Source: Bacillota bacterium (GTDB lineage Bacteria; Bacillota; Clostridia; Lachnospirales; Lachnospiraceae). From it: a stretch of DNA of 64,000 nucleotides. Shown here in pieces: positions 45,628 through 54,162 of the stretch. Each line of letters begins with the position of its first letter. The stretch's first letter is position 1. The stretch covers positions 248,001 to 312,000 of the forward strand of contig JAEWIZ010000022.1 of assembly GCA_023386815.1 (NCBI GenBank), read 5' to 3'. The notes beneath the pieces were generated by a model, which worked only from the letters and a program-made list of their open reading frames with translations, ran no database searches and was not told the DNA's origin. The translations under genes and the position numbers were made by a program.

Positions 45628-47127
45628 TTATTTCTTGAATTCTTTGGCAGCCTTGATTATTTCTTCTGTCAATTCCTCAGTCAATACTTTTGATTGATCA
45701 ATCTCTTCAATAATATGACTATATTTCGCTCTAAAATAATCCATTAAGTCACTTCGAAAAACTTTCATATCCTTGATCGGAACATCATTGAATAGTTTAT
45801 TATTTGCAGTAACCAGAAGGATTACCTGCTCATGTAAAGGCAAAGGCTTGGATAAGGGCTGTTTTAACAATTCCATCAAATGCTTTCCATGTTCCAAAAG
45901 CTCCTTGGTTGTTTTATCAAGATCAGATGCAAACTGTGTAAATACTTCCATTTCTCTATACTGCGCCAGATCAATACGTAGACTACCGGCTGCCTTTTTC
46001 ATTGCTTTTGTCTGTGCCGCACCACCAACACGGGATACGCTAAGACCAACGTTTACTGCTGGTCTGTTTCCTGCGAAAAAGAGCTCACTCTCCAGGAAAA
46101 TCTGACCATCTGTAATCGAGATGACATTAGTTGGAATATAGGCGGACACGTCACCAGCAAGAGTTTCAATAATTGGTAATGCTGTGATAGAGCCTCCGCC
46201 GTACTCATCATCCAAACGACAGGATCTCTCCAATAATCTGGAATGTAAGTAGAAAACGTCACCCGGATATGCCTCACGGCCCGGAGATCTTTCTAATAAT
46301 AATGACATCGTACGGTAAGCCACCGCATGCTTTGACAGATCATCATAAACAATCAATACATCTTTGCCCTGTTTCATGAAGTATTCTGCGATTGCAGTAC
46401 CGGAGTAAGGCGCAATATATTGTAATGGTGCCAGGTCACTTGCAGAGGAGGATACAACAACGGAGTATTCCATCGCGCTGTGCTTTGTTAAGGTATTTAC
46501 AATTTTAGCAACTGTAGATGCCTTTTGTCCAATCGCAACGTAGATACAAATCACACCCTGCCCCTTCTGGTTCAAGATGGTATCGATTGCGATGGAGGTT
46601 TTACCTGTCTGGCGGTCACCGATAATAAGCTCACGCTGACCTCTACCAATTGGAAACATAGAGTCAATCGCCAAAATTCCTGTCTGTAAAGGTACCGTAA
46701 CCGGTTTTCTGGTACAAACACCAGGCGCCTCATTTTCAATAGGAAAATACTCACTCGCTTCAATAGCACCTTTACCATCGATCGGGTTGCCAAGTGCATT
46801 AAGTACTCTACCGATTACTTGGTCTGATACGGGAATACCGGCTCTCTTTTTCGTCCTTACAACCTTAGATCCTTCTTTCAGTCCGTAGTCTGAGCCTAAT
46901 AAAACACAGCCAACGGTTTTCATATTTATATTTTGTACGATTCCACGAACTCCTGTCTCGAATTCAACAAGTTCACCGTACATTGCTTTATCTAATCCGT
47001 ATACATTTGCTATACCATCACCAATACTAATGACTGTTCCGGTTTCTTTTATTGTTGTTTTTATTTCATAATCCTGTATTTCATTTTTCAAAACTGAAAT
47101 AATATCACTTTGATTCATGTTACTCAA
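45628..47127 (-). CDS. atpA: F1 ATP synthase subunit alpha
   Basis: The non-catalytic nucleotide-binding subunit with P-loop GDRQTGKT near 170, SIGDGIANVYGLDKAMYGEL near the start, and the C-terminal EQVILLVTANNKLFNDV. About 500 residues. GGGAGG lies 8 nt before a TTG at 47127, which I take as the start; the ATG at 47118 is 17 nt from the site and the GTG at 47136 overlaps it. A 6-nt gap to atpH. Confidence 0.95.
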   Translation of the reverse strand: MSNMNQSDIISVLKNEIQDYEIKTTIKETGTVISIGDGIANVYGLDKAMYGELVEFETGVRGIVQNINMKTVGCVLLGSDYGLKEGSKVVRTKKRAGIPVSDQVIGRVLNALGNPIDGKGAIEASEYFPIENEAPGVCTRKPVTVPLQTGILAIDSMFPIGRGQRELIIGDRQTGKTSIAIDTILNQKGQGVICIYVAIGQKASTVAKIVNTLTKHSAMEYSVVVSSSASDLAPLQYIAPYSGTAIAEYFMKQGKDVLIVYDDLSKHAVAYRTMSLLLERSPGREAYPGDVFYLHSRLLERSCRLDDEYGGGSITALPIIETLAGDVSAYIPTNVISITDGQIFLESELFFAGNRPAVNVGLSVSRVGGAAQTKAMKKAAGSLRIDLAQYREMEVFTQFASDLDKTTKELLEHGKHLMELLKQPLSKPLPLHEQVILLVTANNKLFNDVPIKDMKVFRSDLMDYFRAKYSHIIEEIDQSKVLTEELTEEIIKAAKEFKK

Positions 47128-47132
47128 ACACT

Positions 47133-47639
47133 TCACCTCCCAATTAGAGTTTTTTGCATTTCTGATAGAGCGCCTTTGATGCTTTTATTATATTCCGTAT
47201 CTCCTACATACAATACATAACCACCAATCAGCGAAGCATCCTCTTCTAGTTCAAGAAATACATCAGTTTTTTTATATTTTTCACAGAGCATGCTCTTAAT
47301 CTGAGCAAGTTTATCGTCCTCTGGCTTAACGGCATAGATTAACTTTGCTTTTAACGTGTTATTATGTTCAAATACAATTTCATCGTATGCTTCCATGATT
47401 TCTGCAAAAACTTGAATCATCTGATTTTCGCACAATAATTTTATAAATTTCGCTATCTCAGGATCAAAGATTTCATCAATCACAGATTCTTTTTCCTTCT
47501 TTTTAATTGCCGGGTTCTCTAAAACCTCCATTAATTCTTTGCAATTAAACAATAGCTTTTTCGCTGCATCTAAGTCTGCTTTCACTACGTTCAAGGAATC
47601 TAATATCTTTGCATAATTTATTGCACGTTGACTTATCAT
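47133..47639 (-). CDS. atpH: F1 ATP synthase subunit delta
   Basis: The stator cap (OSCP-type). 168 residues: SQRAINYAKILDSLNV opens the helical N domain, and the C-terminal DASLIGGYVLYVGDTEYNKSIKG matches the family's closing motif. The ATG overlaps the atpF stop (ATGA). Confidence 0.94.
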   Translation of the reverse strand: MISQRAINYAKILDSLNVVKADLDAAKKLLFNCKELMEVLENPAIKKKEKESVIDEIFDPEIAKFIKLLCENQMIQVFAEIMEAYDEIVFEHNNTLKAKLIYAVKPEDDKLAQIKSMLCEKYKKTDVFLELEEDASLIGGYVLYVGDTEYNKSIKGALSEMQKTLIGR

Positions 47640-48124
47640 TTTGCAGCACCTACTTCTTTTAAGAAGTCATCAAGAAACTCCTTATTGGTGTTGTCATCCA
47701 CATTCTTTTTGATGACCTTCGCAGCTGCAAGCATAGCAATACCAGCGATCTCAGCTTGAGCACTTTCCATGGATTTCTTTCGTTCAAGTTCAATTACTCT
47801 ATTTGCTTCTTCCATTACTTTAACTGATTCAATTTTAGCTTCCTGAAGTATCTTATTATATTCAACCTCAGCTCGCTCACGAGCTTCTTTTATGATATTA
47901 CCAGCCTGATTACCAGCTTGTTTTAGCTCTGCCTCATAATCTGATTTTAACTTATAAGCCTCAGCCTTTTTATGGTCAGCATCCTCTAAGGAATCAAGAA
48001 TAACCTTTTTTCTGCTTTCTATAATATTGTTTACAGGCCTAAAAAGAAATACGCGGAAGAAAACAAACAAAACAATAATATTAATCATGTTAAATATTAT
48101 GTTTGTTGCATTTATGGATATCAT
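47636..48124 (-). CDS. atpF: Fo ATP synthase subunit b
   Basis: The peripheral stalk. One N-terminal membrane helix (NMINIIVLFVFFRVFLFRPV, about 12-31), then a long charged coiled coil to residue 150. 162 residues. ATG follows AGGAGG. Confidence 0.94.
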   Translation of the reverse strand: MISINATNIIFNMINIIVLFVFFRVFLFRPVNNIIESRKKVILDSLEDADHKKAEAYKLKSDYEAELKQAGNQAGNIIKEARERAEVEYNKILQEAKIESVKVMEEANRVIELERKKSMESAQAEIAGIAMLAAAKVIKKNVDDNTNKEFLDDFLKEVGAAK

Positions 48125-48146
48125 TATTTTCCCTCCTAAGACTACT

Positions 48147-48368
48147 TTATAAAACGAAGATAATTAAAAAGGCAATTACCAAGCCATAAATAGCTGTTGC
48201 CTCTGCTAGGGCGCAACCTAATATCAAGGTTTTATTTATATCACCCTTTGCCTCTGGCTGTCTTGCAATTGCTTCTGTTGCCTTAGCGGTTGCTAAACCG
48301 ATACCAATACCTGCTCCTAAACCTGTTAAAACTGCAATTCCTGCTCCAATTCCTATTAATGCTGACAT
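48147..48368 (-). CDS. atpE: Fo ATP synthase subunit c, second copy
   Basis: A 73-residue ring hairpin, differing from the first copy only at residue 28 (Ala here, Ser there). Ion-site Glu56 lies in LAEATAIY. The positions that bind Na+ in Ilyobacter (Q32, S66) are Ile23 and Ala57 here, so H+ coupling is predicted. ATG 48368 follows AAAGGAG. The DNA differs from copy 1 at many third positions, so the pair is not a very recent duplicate. Confidence 0.95.
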   Translation of the reverse strand: MSALIGIGAGIAVLTGLGAGIGIGLATAKATEAIARQPEAKGDINKTLILGCALAEATAIYGLVIAFLIIFVL

Positions 48369-48386
48369 ATTTTCATCTCCTTTAAA

Positions 48387-48420
48387 CTTAAACACTTAAA
48401 CTACTTAAACACTTAAACTA
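48387..48420. repeat. Tandem 17-mer repeat between the two atpE genes
   Basis: CTTAAACACTTAAACTA occurs twice in exact tandem (48387-48403 and 48404-48420). The distal unit includes the stop codon of the first atpE copy. Confidence 0.8.
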
Positions 48421-48639
48421 TAGTACGAAAATAATTAAGAATGCAATTACTAAACCATAAATAGCTGTTGCCTCTGCTAATGCGCAACCAAGAATTAATG
48501 TTTTATTAATATCACCTTTTGCTTCCGGTTGTCTTGCAATTGCTTCTGTTGCCTTAGAAGTTGCTAAACCGATACCAATTCCCGCTCCTAACCCTGTTAA
48601 AACCGCAATTCCTGCGCCAATTCCTATTAATGCTGACAT
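48418..48639 (-). CDS. atpE: Fo ATP synthase subunit c, first copy
   Basis: 73 residues, two membrane helices joined by the polar loop ARQPEAKGD. Ion-site Glu56, with Ile23 and Ala57 in place of the Na+ ligands. The ribosome site TAGGAG is 8 nt before ATG. It precedes an almost identical copy, so the ring may be made from either gene or both. Confidence 0.95.
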   Translation of the reverse strand: MSALIGIGAGIAVLTGLGAGIGIGLATSKATEAIARQPEAKGDINKTLILGCALAEATAIYGLVIAFLIIFVL

Positions 48640-48682
48640 CTCATTTCTCCTATTCTTCTTTCATTTTTTGTTTTTAGATTAC

Positions 48683-49372
48683 CTATGTTTCTAATTTTTC
48701 CTGCATAAATAATGCTGTTAAAAAGCAAAATACATATGCTTGCAATAAACCGTCAAAAATATCAAAATAAAAACTTAATGGTACTGGAATTAAAACTGGA
48801 ATTGCCAGCTTTATTAATTCCATAATTACAAATCCACCAAACATATTTCCAAAAAGTCGCATACATAATGATAATGGTCTGATGAATAACTCTAAAATAT
48901 TAAAGGGCAACATTGCTGGCATTGGATGACCATAATTTTTAAAATATCCTTTGATACCATGCTGATGGATACCAGAGTATTCAACCAGAATAATGCTCAT
49001 AATGGCAAGACTCGCGGTTACATTTAAGTCTTTCGTCGGAGGTTTGATTCCAAAAAGCCCCATCAAATTTGAAACAGCCAAATAAATTAGTACTGTTCCC
49101 AGATATGGGATATAACGCTTACCATGCTCACCGAGAATATCGGTAAAAAAGTCATTTATAAATCCGATCAAGTATTCCACTACTGTTTGTGATTTTCCCG
49201 GTACCAACTTCAGGTTTCTTACAAATATTAATGTTAAAATCATTAAAACCGCCATGATACCCCATGTAACCACAATTGATTCTGATATCGGTATTTTTAT
49301 ACCGAAAAGATTCATTGTAAAAATGGTTTTAGTCTGCAATTCTTCAACAAGTCTTTCTGCTAAGTCCTGCAT
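48683..49372 (-). CDS. atpB: Fo ATP synthase subunit a
   Basis: The membrane stator. 229 residues, five to six helices. The essential Arg is in LCMRLFGNMFGG near 171, followed by a late QAYVFCFLTALFM helix. ATG 49372 lies 8 nt after AAAGGAGG; a GTG 9 nt upstream overlaps that site. Confidence 0.95.
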   Translation of the reverse strand: MQDLAERLVEELQTKTIFTMNLFGIKIPISESIVVTWGIMAVLMILTLIFVRNLKLVPGKSQTVVEYLIGFINDFFTDILGEHGKRYIPYLGTVLIYLAVSNLMGLFGIKPPTKDLNVTASLAIMSIILVEYSGIHQHGIKGYFKNYGHPMPAMLPFNILELFIRPLSLCMRLFGNMFGGFVIMELIKLAIPVLIPVPLSFYFDIFDGLLQAYVFCFLTALFMQEKLET

Positions 49373-49497
49373 AATTTTCACCTCCTTTTTAATTTTTTAC
49401 AAAACATTTCCATATGAAATAAACGCATACAAAGAAACACCAACAAATTCTACCCACGTTGGCGATCAAATATAACGGTAACTCCTTAAAATAATAA

Positions 49498-49944
49498 TTA
49501 TTGGAAAACTAGTTGATTTTTTTTGCCGTCCACAAGCTGTAAATATCGCATGACAAAAAATCGAAACTTAACTTGAGAAACTAAAATAATCCATCCCCTG
49601 ATATATAAGAAAAATTGAAAGAAGGACAGAATTACTATTAGTTTTGAGAATAGTGTTAACAGATTTTTAATTATTAACAAAAAAAATAAAAAGGTTGAAT
49701 GATCAAAAATTTCATTTGCAGAAAATTCACGATCCCCTGAACTCGGATCTACAACTGTTTCTTCCCCCTTATGAAAAGAATAACTGAAATTTTTAAGCTC
49801 CTCAACTTTTTTTGTTCTTGTATTTTTATAGGCATCGAGTGTAATATTCTGTACATAAATACAGGATGATACGACTTGTATAAAAATAACAACAGCAAAG
49901 AGTACCTTTAATAAATTCTTTGTTTTTCTATATCCTATCATCAT
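49498..49944 (-). CDS. Unknown membrane protein in the atpI position
   Basis: The first gene of the F operon, where atpI usually sits. 148 residues: a membrane helix at about 12-30, a polar stretch (35-80, KNTRTKKVEELKNFSYSF to FSANEIFDHS) and a long hydrophobic region (83-125) that could form two helices. It lacks the four-helix layout and motifs I expect of AtpI, so it may be a strongly diverged version or an unrelated assembly factor. ATG follows AAGGAGG at 8 nt. Confidence 0.65.
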   Translation of the reverse strand: MMIGYRKTKNLLKVLFAVVIFIQVVSSCIYVQNITLDAYKNTRTKKVEELKNFSYSFHKGEETVVDPSSGDREFSANEIFDHSTFLFFLLIIKNLLTLFSKLIVILSFFQFFLYIRGWIILVSQVKFRFFVMRYLQLVDGKKNQLVFQ

Positions 49945-50002
49945 TATATTACCCTCCTTCCCATCTCAATGATTCTACTTGTTCACAAGCAATAATGTAA
50001 TT

Positions 50003-50031
50003 AATATATACCCGAAACCATTATTTGTCTA
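50003..50031 (-). promoter_or_regulatory. Candidate promoter of the F-type ATPase operon
   Basis: The minus strand reads TAGACA, 17 nt, TATATT (5/6 and 5/6), about 60 nt upstream of the first gene. Confidence 0.6.
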
Positions 50032-50296
50032 TGATAGTTTTTCACAAATAAAACTTAAAAAATGTCATTTTTCTTCATGAAATGCACCATCTTCAACAAA
50101 AACCTACCCAGTCCCTTGATTATTCTGGAATTTAATAGCATTTATTTACTTTTTTATTCGACAAACTTTTCACACACCAAATACACATTTCCTAATACTC
50201 TTAGTGGTAACGACAGAATTATATCCTCATAGTTAAAAGATAACTAATATTTATGAAGGGATATTAGTACATATGAACATTTTTGCAAAATACCTA

Positions 50297-50324
50297 TTGC
50301 ATTTATTTGTAGAAGTTGTATGAT
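50297..50324 (+). promoter_or_regulatory. Candidate promoter of the second V-type ATPase operon
   Basis: TTGCAT, 16 nt, TATGAT. The -10 is good (5/6) and the -35 weak. The predicted start near 50331 gives a leader of about 65 nt. The rest of the divergent 450-nt spacer is AT-rich, with a TAGTTA/TAACTA repeat at 50230-50246 and no gene. Confidence 0.4.
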
Positions 50325-50350
50325 TGTTCTATATCGCTTGTCGATTAGTA

Positions 50351-50389
50351 GGAGGCCTAGTTTGGCTTCCATAGAAAAGAGATGGAGGC
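50351..50389 (+). promoter_or_regulatory. Leader with alternative hairpins over a ribosome site
   Basis: GGAGGCC (50351-50357) can pair with GGCTTCC (50364-50370). GCTTCCAT (50365-50372) can instead pair with ATGGAGGC (50382-50389), which contains the ribosome site of the first gene. The two pairings exclude each other, suggesting a possible translational switch. Confidence 0.4.
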
Positions 50390-50395
50390 TTGTAT

Positions 50396-50719
50396 ATGGA
50401 AAAGGTGATTGGTCTTTTATTTGATATAGAAAAAAAAGCAAATCAAATTATAGAACGTGCAAATGATGAAAAAAACGAACTTTTTGAAGAAAATGAAAAA
50501 GCAATTGCAAAGATGGAAGCTGACATAGCAGAAAAAAATCGTATCAAAATAGAAAAATTACTGGCAAAAGCCGAACAGGAAATCGAGGTTGAAAAGAAAC
50601 ACTTAATCGATTGCAGTAACAAACAGCTTGCTGATTTAGAAGCATCCTATTATAAAAATCATGATGACTTAGTGGAAAAAGTATATCAGAGCATAATCTT
50701 GCATAAAGCCAGATATTGA
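50396..50719 (+). CDS. V/A-type ATPase small coiled-coil stalk subunit (second set)
   Basis: 107 residues, nearly all charged coiled coil (KKANQIIERANDEKNELFEEN, then many Glu/Lys heptads), corresponding to the G/H subunit that pairs with E. ATG 50396 follows GGAGG at 7 nt; a TTG two codons upstream is unlikely. First gene of the divergent plus-strand operon. Confidence 0.8.
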   Translation: MEKVIGLLFDIEKKANQIIERANDEKNELFEENEKAIAKMEADIAEKNRIKIEKLLAKAEQEIEVEKKHLIDCSNKQLADLEASYYKNHDDLVEKVYQSIILHKARY

Positions 50720-50726
50720 GAAAGGC

Positions 50727-51776
50727 ATGGTTATTAATATGGATACTTCTATCTCTTATAGTGGCATAAATACCAAAGTAAAGGCTATGAAAACAAGGCT
50801 GATCAGCAAAGAGGATTTTATTCATATCTCCAATTTAGAATCTGTTGCAGATCTGATTTCTTATTTAAAAAAGCATCCGGGTTATCACGATTTATTCCAA
50901 AAGTATGATGAGCAGGAAATACATCGAGGAGAGGCGGAACGAATTTTTATTAATGGACTTTATCTTGATTACACAAGAATTTACCGCTTCGCAAATGATA
51001 TGCAGAGAAAGGATCTTGAGCTTATCTTCTTTCGATATGAGGTCAATGTGTTAAAAGCCTGTATTCGATTACTTCATACGAATGAAAGTGCCTATGACCT
51101 TTCCTTATTTCATCCTTTTTTCACAAAGCATTCTCAGATTGATATTGCCAAGCTCTCTACCTCCAGATCAATGGAAGAATACATGAACACTTTAAAAAAC
51201 ACACAGTATTATAAACTCCTAGCAAAACTGAGTAATAAAGCAAACATTTCCTCTTTTGACTACGAAATGGCTTTGGATGTTTATTATTTTACTAAATCCT
51301 GGAGAATGAAGGATAAAATATTAACGGGAAATAATTGCAAGGCCTTCACCAACCGGCTGGGCGTAGAAATTGACCTATTGAACATCATGTGGATATACCG
51401 TTCAAAGAAGATGTATGATATGAACTCTACTGATATCTTTACCTATTTAATACCCATCAGTTATAAGCTAACAATAGCACAGCTCTCAAAACTGGTAGCG
51501 GCGCTTACCTTGGATGAGTTTATGAACATTTTAAGCGCAACAAAATATAAAGGTTTTGTCAAATATCTTAGGGATGGTACCATGGAACAGGAGTACGACC
51601 GGATTATCAACCGGATTTACCTCTACAACATGACCAGGTATCCAGCCTCAATGACTGTTGTTAATTACTATCTTTTCCGCAAGGATAAGGAGATCAGCAT
51701 GCTAACCTCTGCCTTGGAATGTATTAGATACGGATTAGATCTTAAAAAGAAGCAAGAATACCTTCATCAACTATAG
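50727..51776 (+). CDS. V/A-type ATPase subunit C (second set)
   Basis: The V0d/AC39 funnel subunit. 349 residues, helical: YSGINTKVKAMKTRLISKEDF near the start, RKDLELIFFRYEVNVLKACIRLL near 90, ending in DKEISMLTSALECIRYGLD. In this operon it precedes subunit I, unlike the first set. The ribosome site is weak: AAAGG is 1 nt from this ATG and 13 nt from the next at 50739, so the start is uncertain by four codons. Confidence 0.88.
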   Translation: MVINMDTSISYSGINTKVKAMKTRLISKEDFIHISNLESVADLISYLKKHPGYHDLFQKYDEQEIHRGEAERIFINGLYLDYTRIYRFANDMQRKDLELIFFRYEVNVLKACIRLLHTNESAYDLSLFHPFFTKHSQIDIAKLSTSRSMEEYMNTLKNTQYYKLLAKLSNKANISSFDYEMALDVYYFTKSWRMKDKILTGNNCKAFTNRLGVEIDLLNIMWIYRSKKMYDMNSTDIFTYLIPISYKLTIAQLSKLVAALTLDEFMNILSATKYKGFVKYLRDGTMEQEYDRIINRIYLYNMTRYPASMTVVNYYLFRKDKEISMLTSALECIRYGLDLKKKQEYLHQL

Positions 51777-51792
51777 TACTGGGGGATAGATC

Positions 51793-53712
51793 ATGATTGA
51801 AAAGATGAGATTTATTAGTATCACCGGACCGAGAAACGACTTTGACCGAGTTGTGAATACCTATCTGACGAAGTATGATATCCATCTTGAAAATGCTTTA
51901 ACAGAGCTTAGTACCTCCTACAACTTAAGGCCTTTTGTTGAAGTCAACCCTTATAAGGAATTAATCAGTAAATCGGAGGATCTGGTTAAAAAGCTGGGGC
52001 ATCCTCAAATACCACCAGATCAACTAATGGCACCGGAAGTTGCTGCTGACGTCATTAACTCCGCCTACGCTATGCTATCCGACATCAATGTTAAGAAACA
52101 TGAATTAAAGAATCAGCGTAGGGAATTTAATGAATTATTAACACAGATAGAGCATTTCCGTCACTTGGATTATAATATTCATCAAATAATTAATTTAAAA
52201 TTTATCAAATACCGATTTGGTAAGGTTCCGCATGAATTTTATACCCGTTTTTCGAAATTTGTATACGATAATTTAAACACAGTGTTCTATGAATGCGAGC
52301 GGGATAGGGATTATGTCTGGGGCATTTATTTTGTGCCGGCGAATGAGGCAATAAAAATAGATGCTATCTATGCCTCCCTTCATTTTGAACGGGTGAAAAT
52401 CCCGGATGCCTATGAAGGAACACCGGAAGAATCCTTTAATTCGATCAAAGATAAAATCACTGAAATCAACAACGAACTAAATGAAATTTATAAGGACATT
52501 AATGAACGCTTGAATCATATTTCTGAGGAACTGGAACTAGCTCACCATACCGTATGTACTCTCTCCAATAATTTTGAGGTCAGAAAGATGGCTGCCTGTA
52601 CCAGGGATAAAGGTAAAAATGAAGTATTTTATATCATATGCGGTTGGATTTCTGATGAGGATTCCGGAAAATTACTAAAGGAAGCCGAAACTGACAGTCA
52701 AGTTTACTGTGTAATTGATGATGGTCAGGCAGATGAGGACAAAAAGCCTCCTACCAAATTAAAAAACCTTAAAATATTCAAGCCCTTTGAGATGTTTATA
52801 AAGATGTATGGTTTACCGGCCTATAACGAGATTGATCCAACTTCTTTTGTAGCAATAACCTACTCTATTATCTTTGGAATCATGTTCGGAGATGTTGGTC
52901 AGGGACTCTGCTTAGTTATCGGTGGTGCTCTTCTATATAAGATAAAGCATATGAACCTTGCAGCAATCATCTCCCTTGCCGGTGTTTTTTCCACCATCTT
53001 TGGATTTATGTATGGTAGTGTATTTGGATTTGAACACTGGATTGACGCGATCTGGCTTTCACCTAGAGAGAATGTTATGACCGTGCTGATTACAGCCGTA
53101 GGCTTTGGTGTTTTTCTCATCCTTCTTGCTATGGTTTTTAACATTATCAACGGCATTAAGGCTAAGGATTGGGGACGGGTTTTATTTGATACTAACGGAG
53201 TTGCAGGTCTCTTATTTTATGCAGCTTTAATCACAAGCATCGCATTTATTTTCACTGGCAAAGCATTACCTGGATTAATCCTAATGATTATCTTTTTTGG
53301 ATTACCACTGATGCTGATTTTCTTCAAAGAGCCCTTAACTCATCTAATCGAGAAAAAAGCCAAGGTTTTTCCGGAGCATAAAGCCATGTTCTTTATGGAG
53401 ACTTTCTTCGAACTTTTTGAGGTTTTACTTAGTTATTTAACGAATACCATATCCTTCCTTCGTATTGGTGCCTTTGCACTAAGCCATGCAGGAATGATGG
53501 CTGTTGTTATGCTGTTAGCAGGTGAAGAAACCGGCCATCCAAATATTTTGATTCTCCTGCTTGGAAATATCTTCGTAGCAGGTATGGAGGGCTTAATCGT
53601 TGGAATTCAGGTACTTCGTTTGGAATACTATGAGATGTTCAGCCGTTTCTATAAGGGAAATGGGAAAGAATTCAAATCCTATAAAAGTAAATTAAAAAAT
53701 AAAAACACCTAA
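51793..53712 (+). CDS. V/A-type ATPase subunit I (second set)
   Basis: The stator membrane subunit of 639 residues. The cytoplasmic half runs to about 345 and is followed by about seven helices with EIDPTSFVAITYSIIFGIMFGDVGQG, the usual start of the membrane domain. The essential Arg appears in ISFLRIGAFALSHAGM near 557. ATG follows GGGGGA at 6 nt. Clearly diverged from the first-set NtpI. Confidence 0.93.
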   Translation: MIEKMRFISITGPRNDFDRVVNTYLTKYDIHLENALTELSTSYNLRPFVEVNPYKELISKSEDLVKKLGHPQIPPDQLMAPEVAADVINSAYAMLSDINVKKHELKNQRREFNELLTQIEHFRHLDYNIHQIINLKFIKYRFGKVPHEFYTRFSKFVYDNLNTVFYECERDRDYVWGIYFVPANEAIKIDAIYASLHFERVKIPDAYEGTPEESFNSIKDKITEINNELNEIYKDINERLNHISEELELAHHTVCTLSNNFEVRKMAACTRDKGKNEVFYIICGWISDEDSGKLLKEAETDSQVYCVIDDGQADEDKKPPTKLKNLKIFKPFEMFIKMYGLPAYNEIDPTSFVAITYSIIFGIMFGDVGQGLCLVIGGALLYKIKHMNLAAIISLAGVFSTIFGFMYGSVFGFEHWIDAIWLSPRENVMTVLITAVGFGVFLILLAMVFNIINGIKAKDWGRVLFDTNGVAGLLFYAALITSIAFIFTGKALPGLILMIIFFGLPLMLIFFKEPLTHLIEKKAKVFPEHKAMFFMETFFELFEVLLSYLTNTISFLRIGAFALSHAGMMAVVMLLAGEETGHPNILILLLGNIFVAGMEGLIVGIQVLRLEYYEMFSRFYKGNGKEFKSYKSKLKNKNT

Positions 53713-53731
53713 ACATAAGGAGGAACTTAAC

Positions 53732-54151
53732 ATGACGATCAAAATTGTTCTTATCAGTGCTCTATTATTAAGCATCATTATCCCTTTCGGTACATTTTTG
53801 TACAGCAAGAAAACGAAGGGAAGCTATAAGGCCGCACTCGGTTTTAATGTCTTTGCTTTTTTTAGTATTTTAATCATTGCAAATATCATGATGTTTACAG
53901 GTAAGGTTTCTGCGGCTGAAGCAACCGGAGCTGTTGCAGCTACAACAGACGGGTGGAAATATATGGCTGCAGCCCTCTCCACAGGTTTATCCTGTATTGG
54001 TGGTGGTATCGCAGTAGCTTCCTCTGCTTCTGCTGCTCTTGGTGCGATCAGTGAGGATTCTTCGATCATGGGTAAATCCTTAATCTTTGTAGCTATGGCA
54101 GAAGGCGTTTGCCTTTATGGTTTAATTATCTCTCTGATGATCTTAAGCTAG
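53732..54151 (+). CDS. V/A-type ATPase subunit K, non-Na+ form (second set)
   Basis: The ring subunit of 139 residues. The C-terminal hairpin (77-139) is a recognisable c-type pair with Glu124 in AMAEGVCLYG. The N-terminal pair of helices (about 3-24 and 36-56) has no c-type motif or carboxylate. Sodium ligands are absent: Ile93 stands where Na+-type rings have Gln, and Gly125 follows the Glu. Protons are therefore the likely ion. ATG follows AAGGAGG. Confidence 0.9.
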   Translation: MTIKIVLISALLLSIIIPFGTFLYSKKTKGSYKAALGFNVFAFFSILIIANIMMFTGKVSAAEATGAVAATTDGWKYMAAALSTGLSCIGGGIAVASSASAALGAISEDSSIMGKSLIFVAMAEGVCLYGLIISLMILS

Positions 54152-54162
54152 GAGGCTACCTG

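Noticed and set aside
48387..48420. Possible CRISPR-like repeat between the atpE genes
   Set aside because: Only two 17-bp units with no spacer; it is a simple tandem duplication.
50244..50441. A 65-codon frame on the minus strand between the F and second V operons
   Set aside because: It overlaps the leader and start of the first plus-strand V gene, has no ribosome site and no protein-like pattern.
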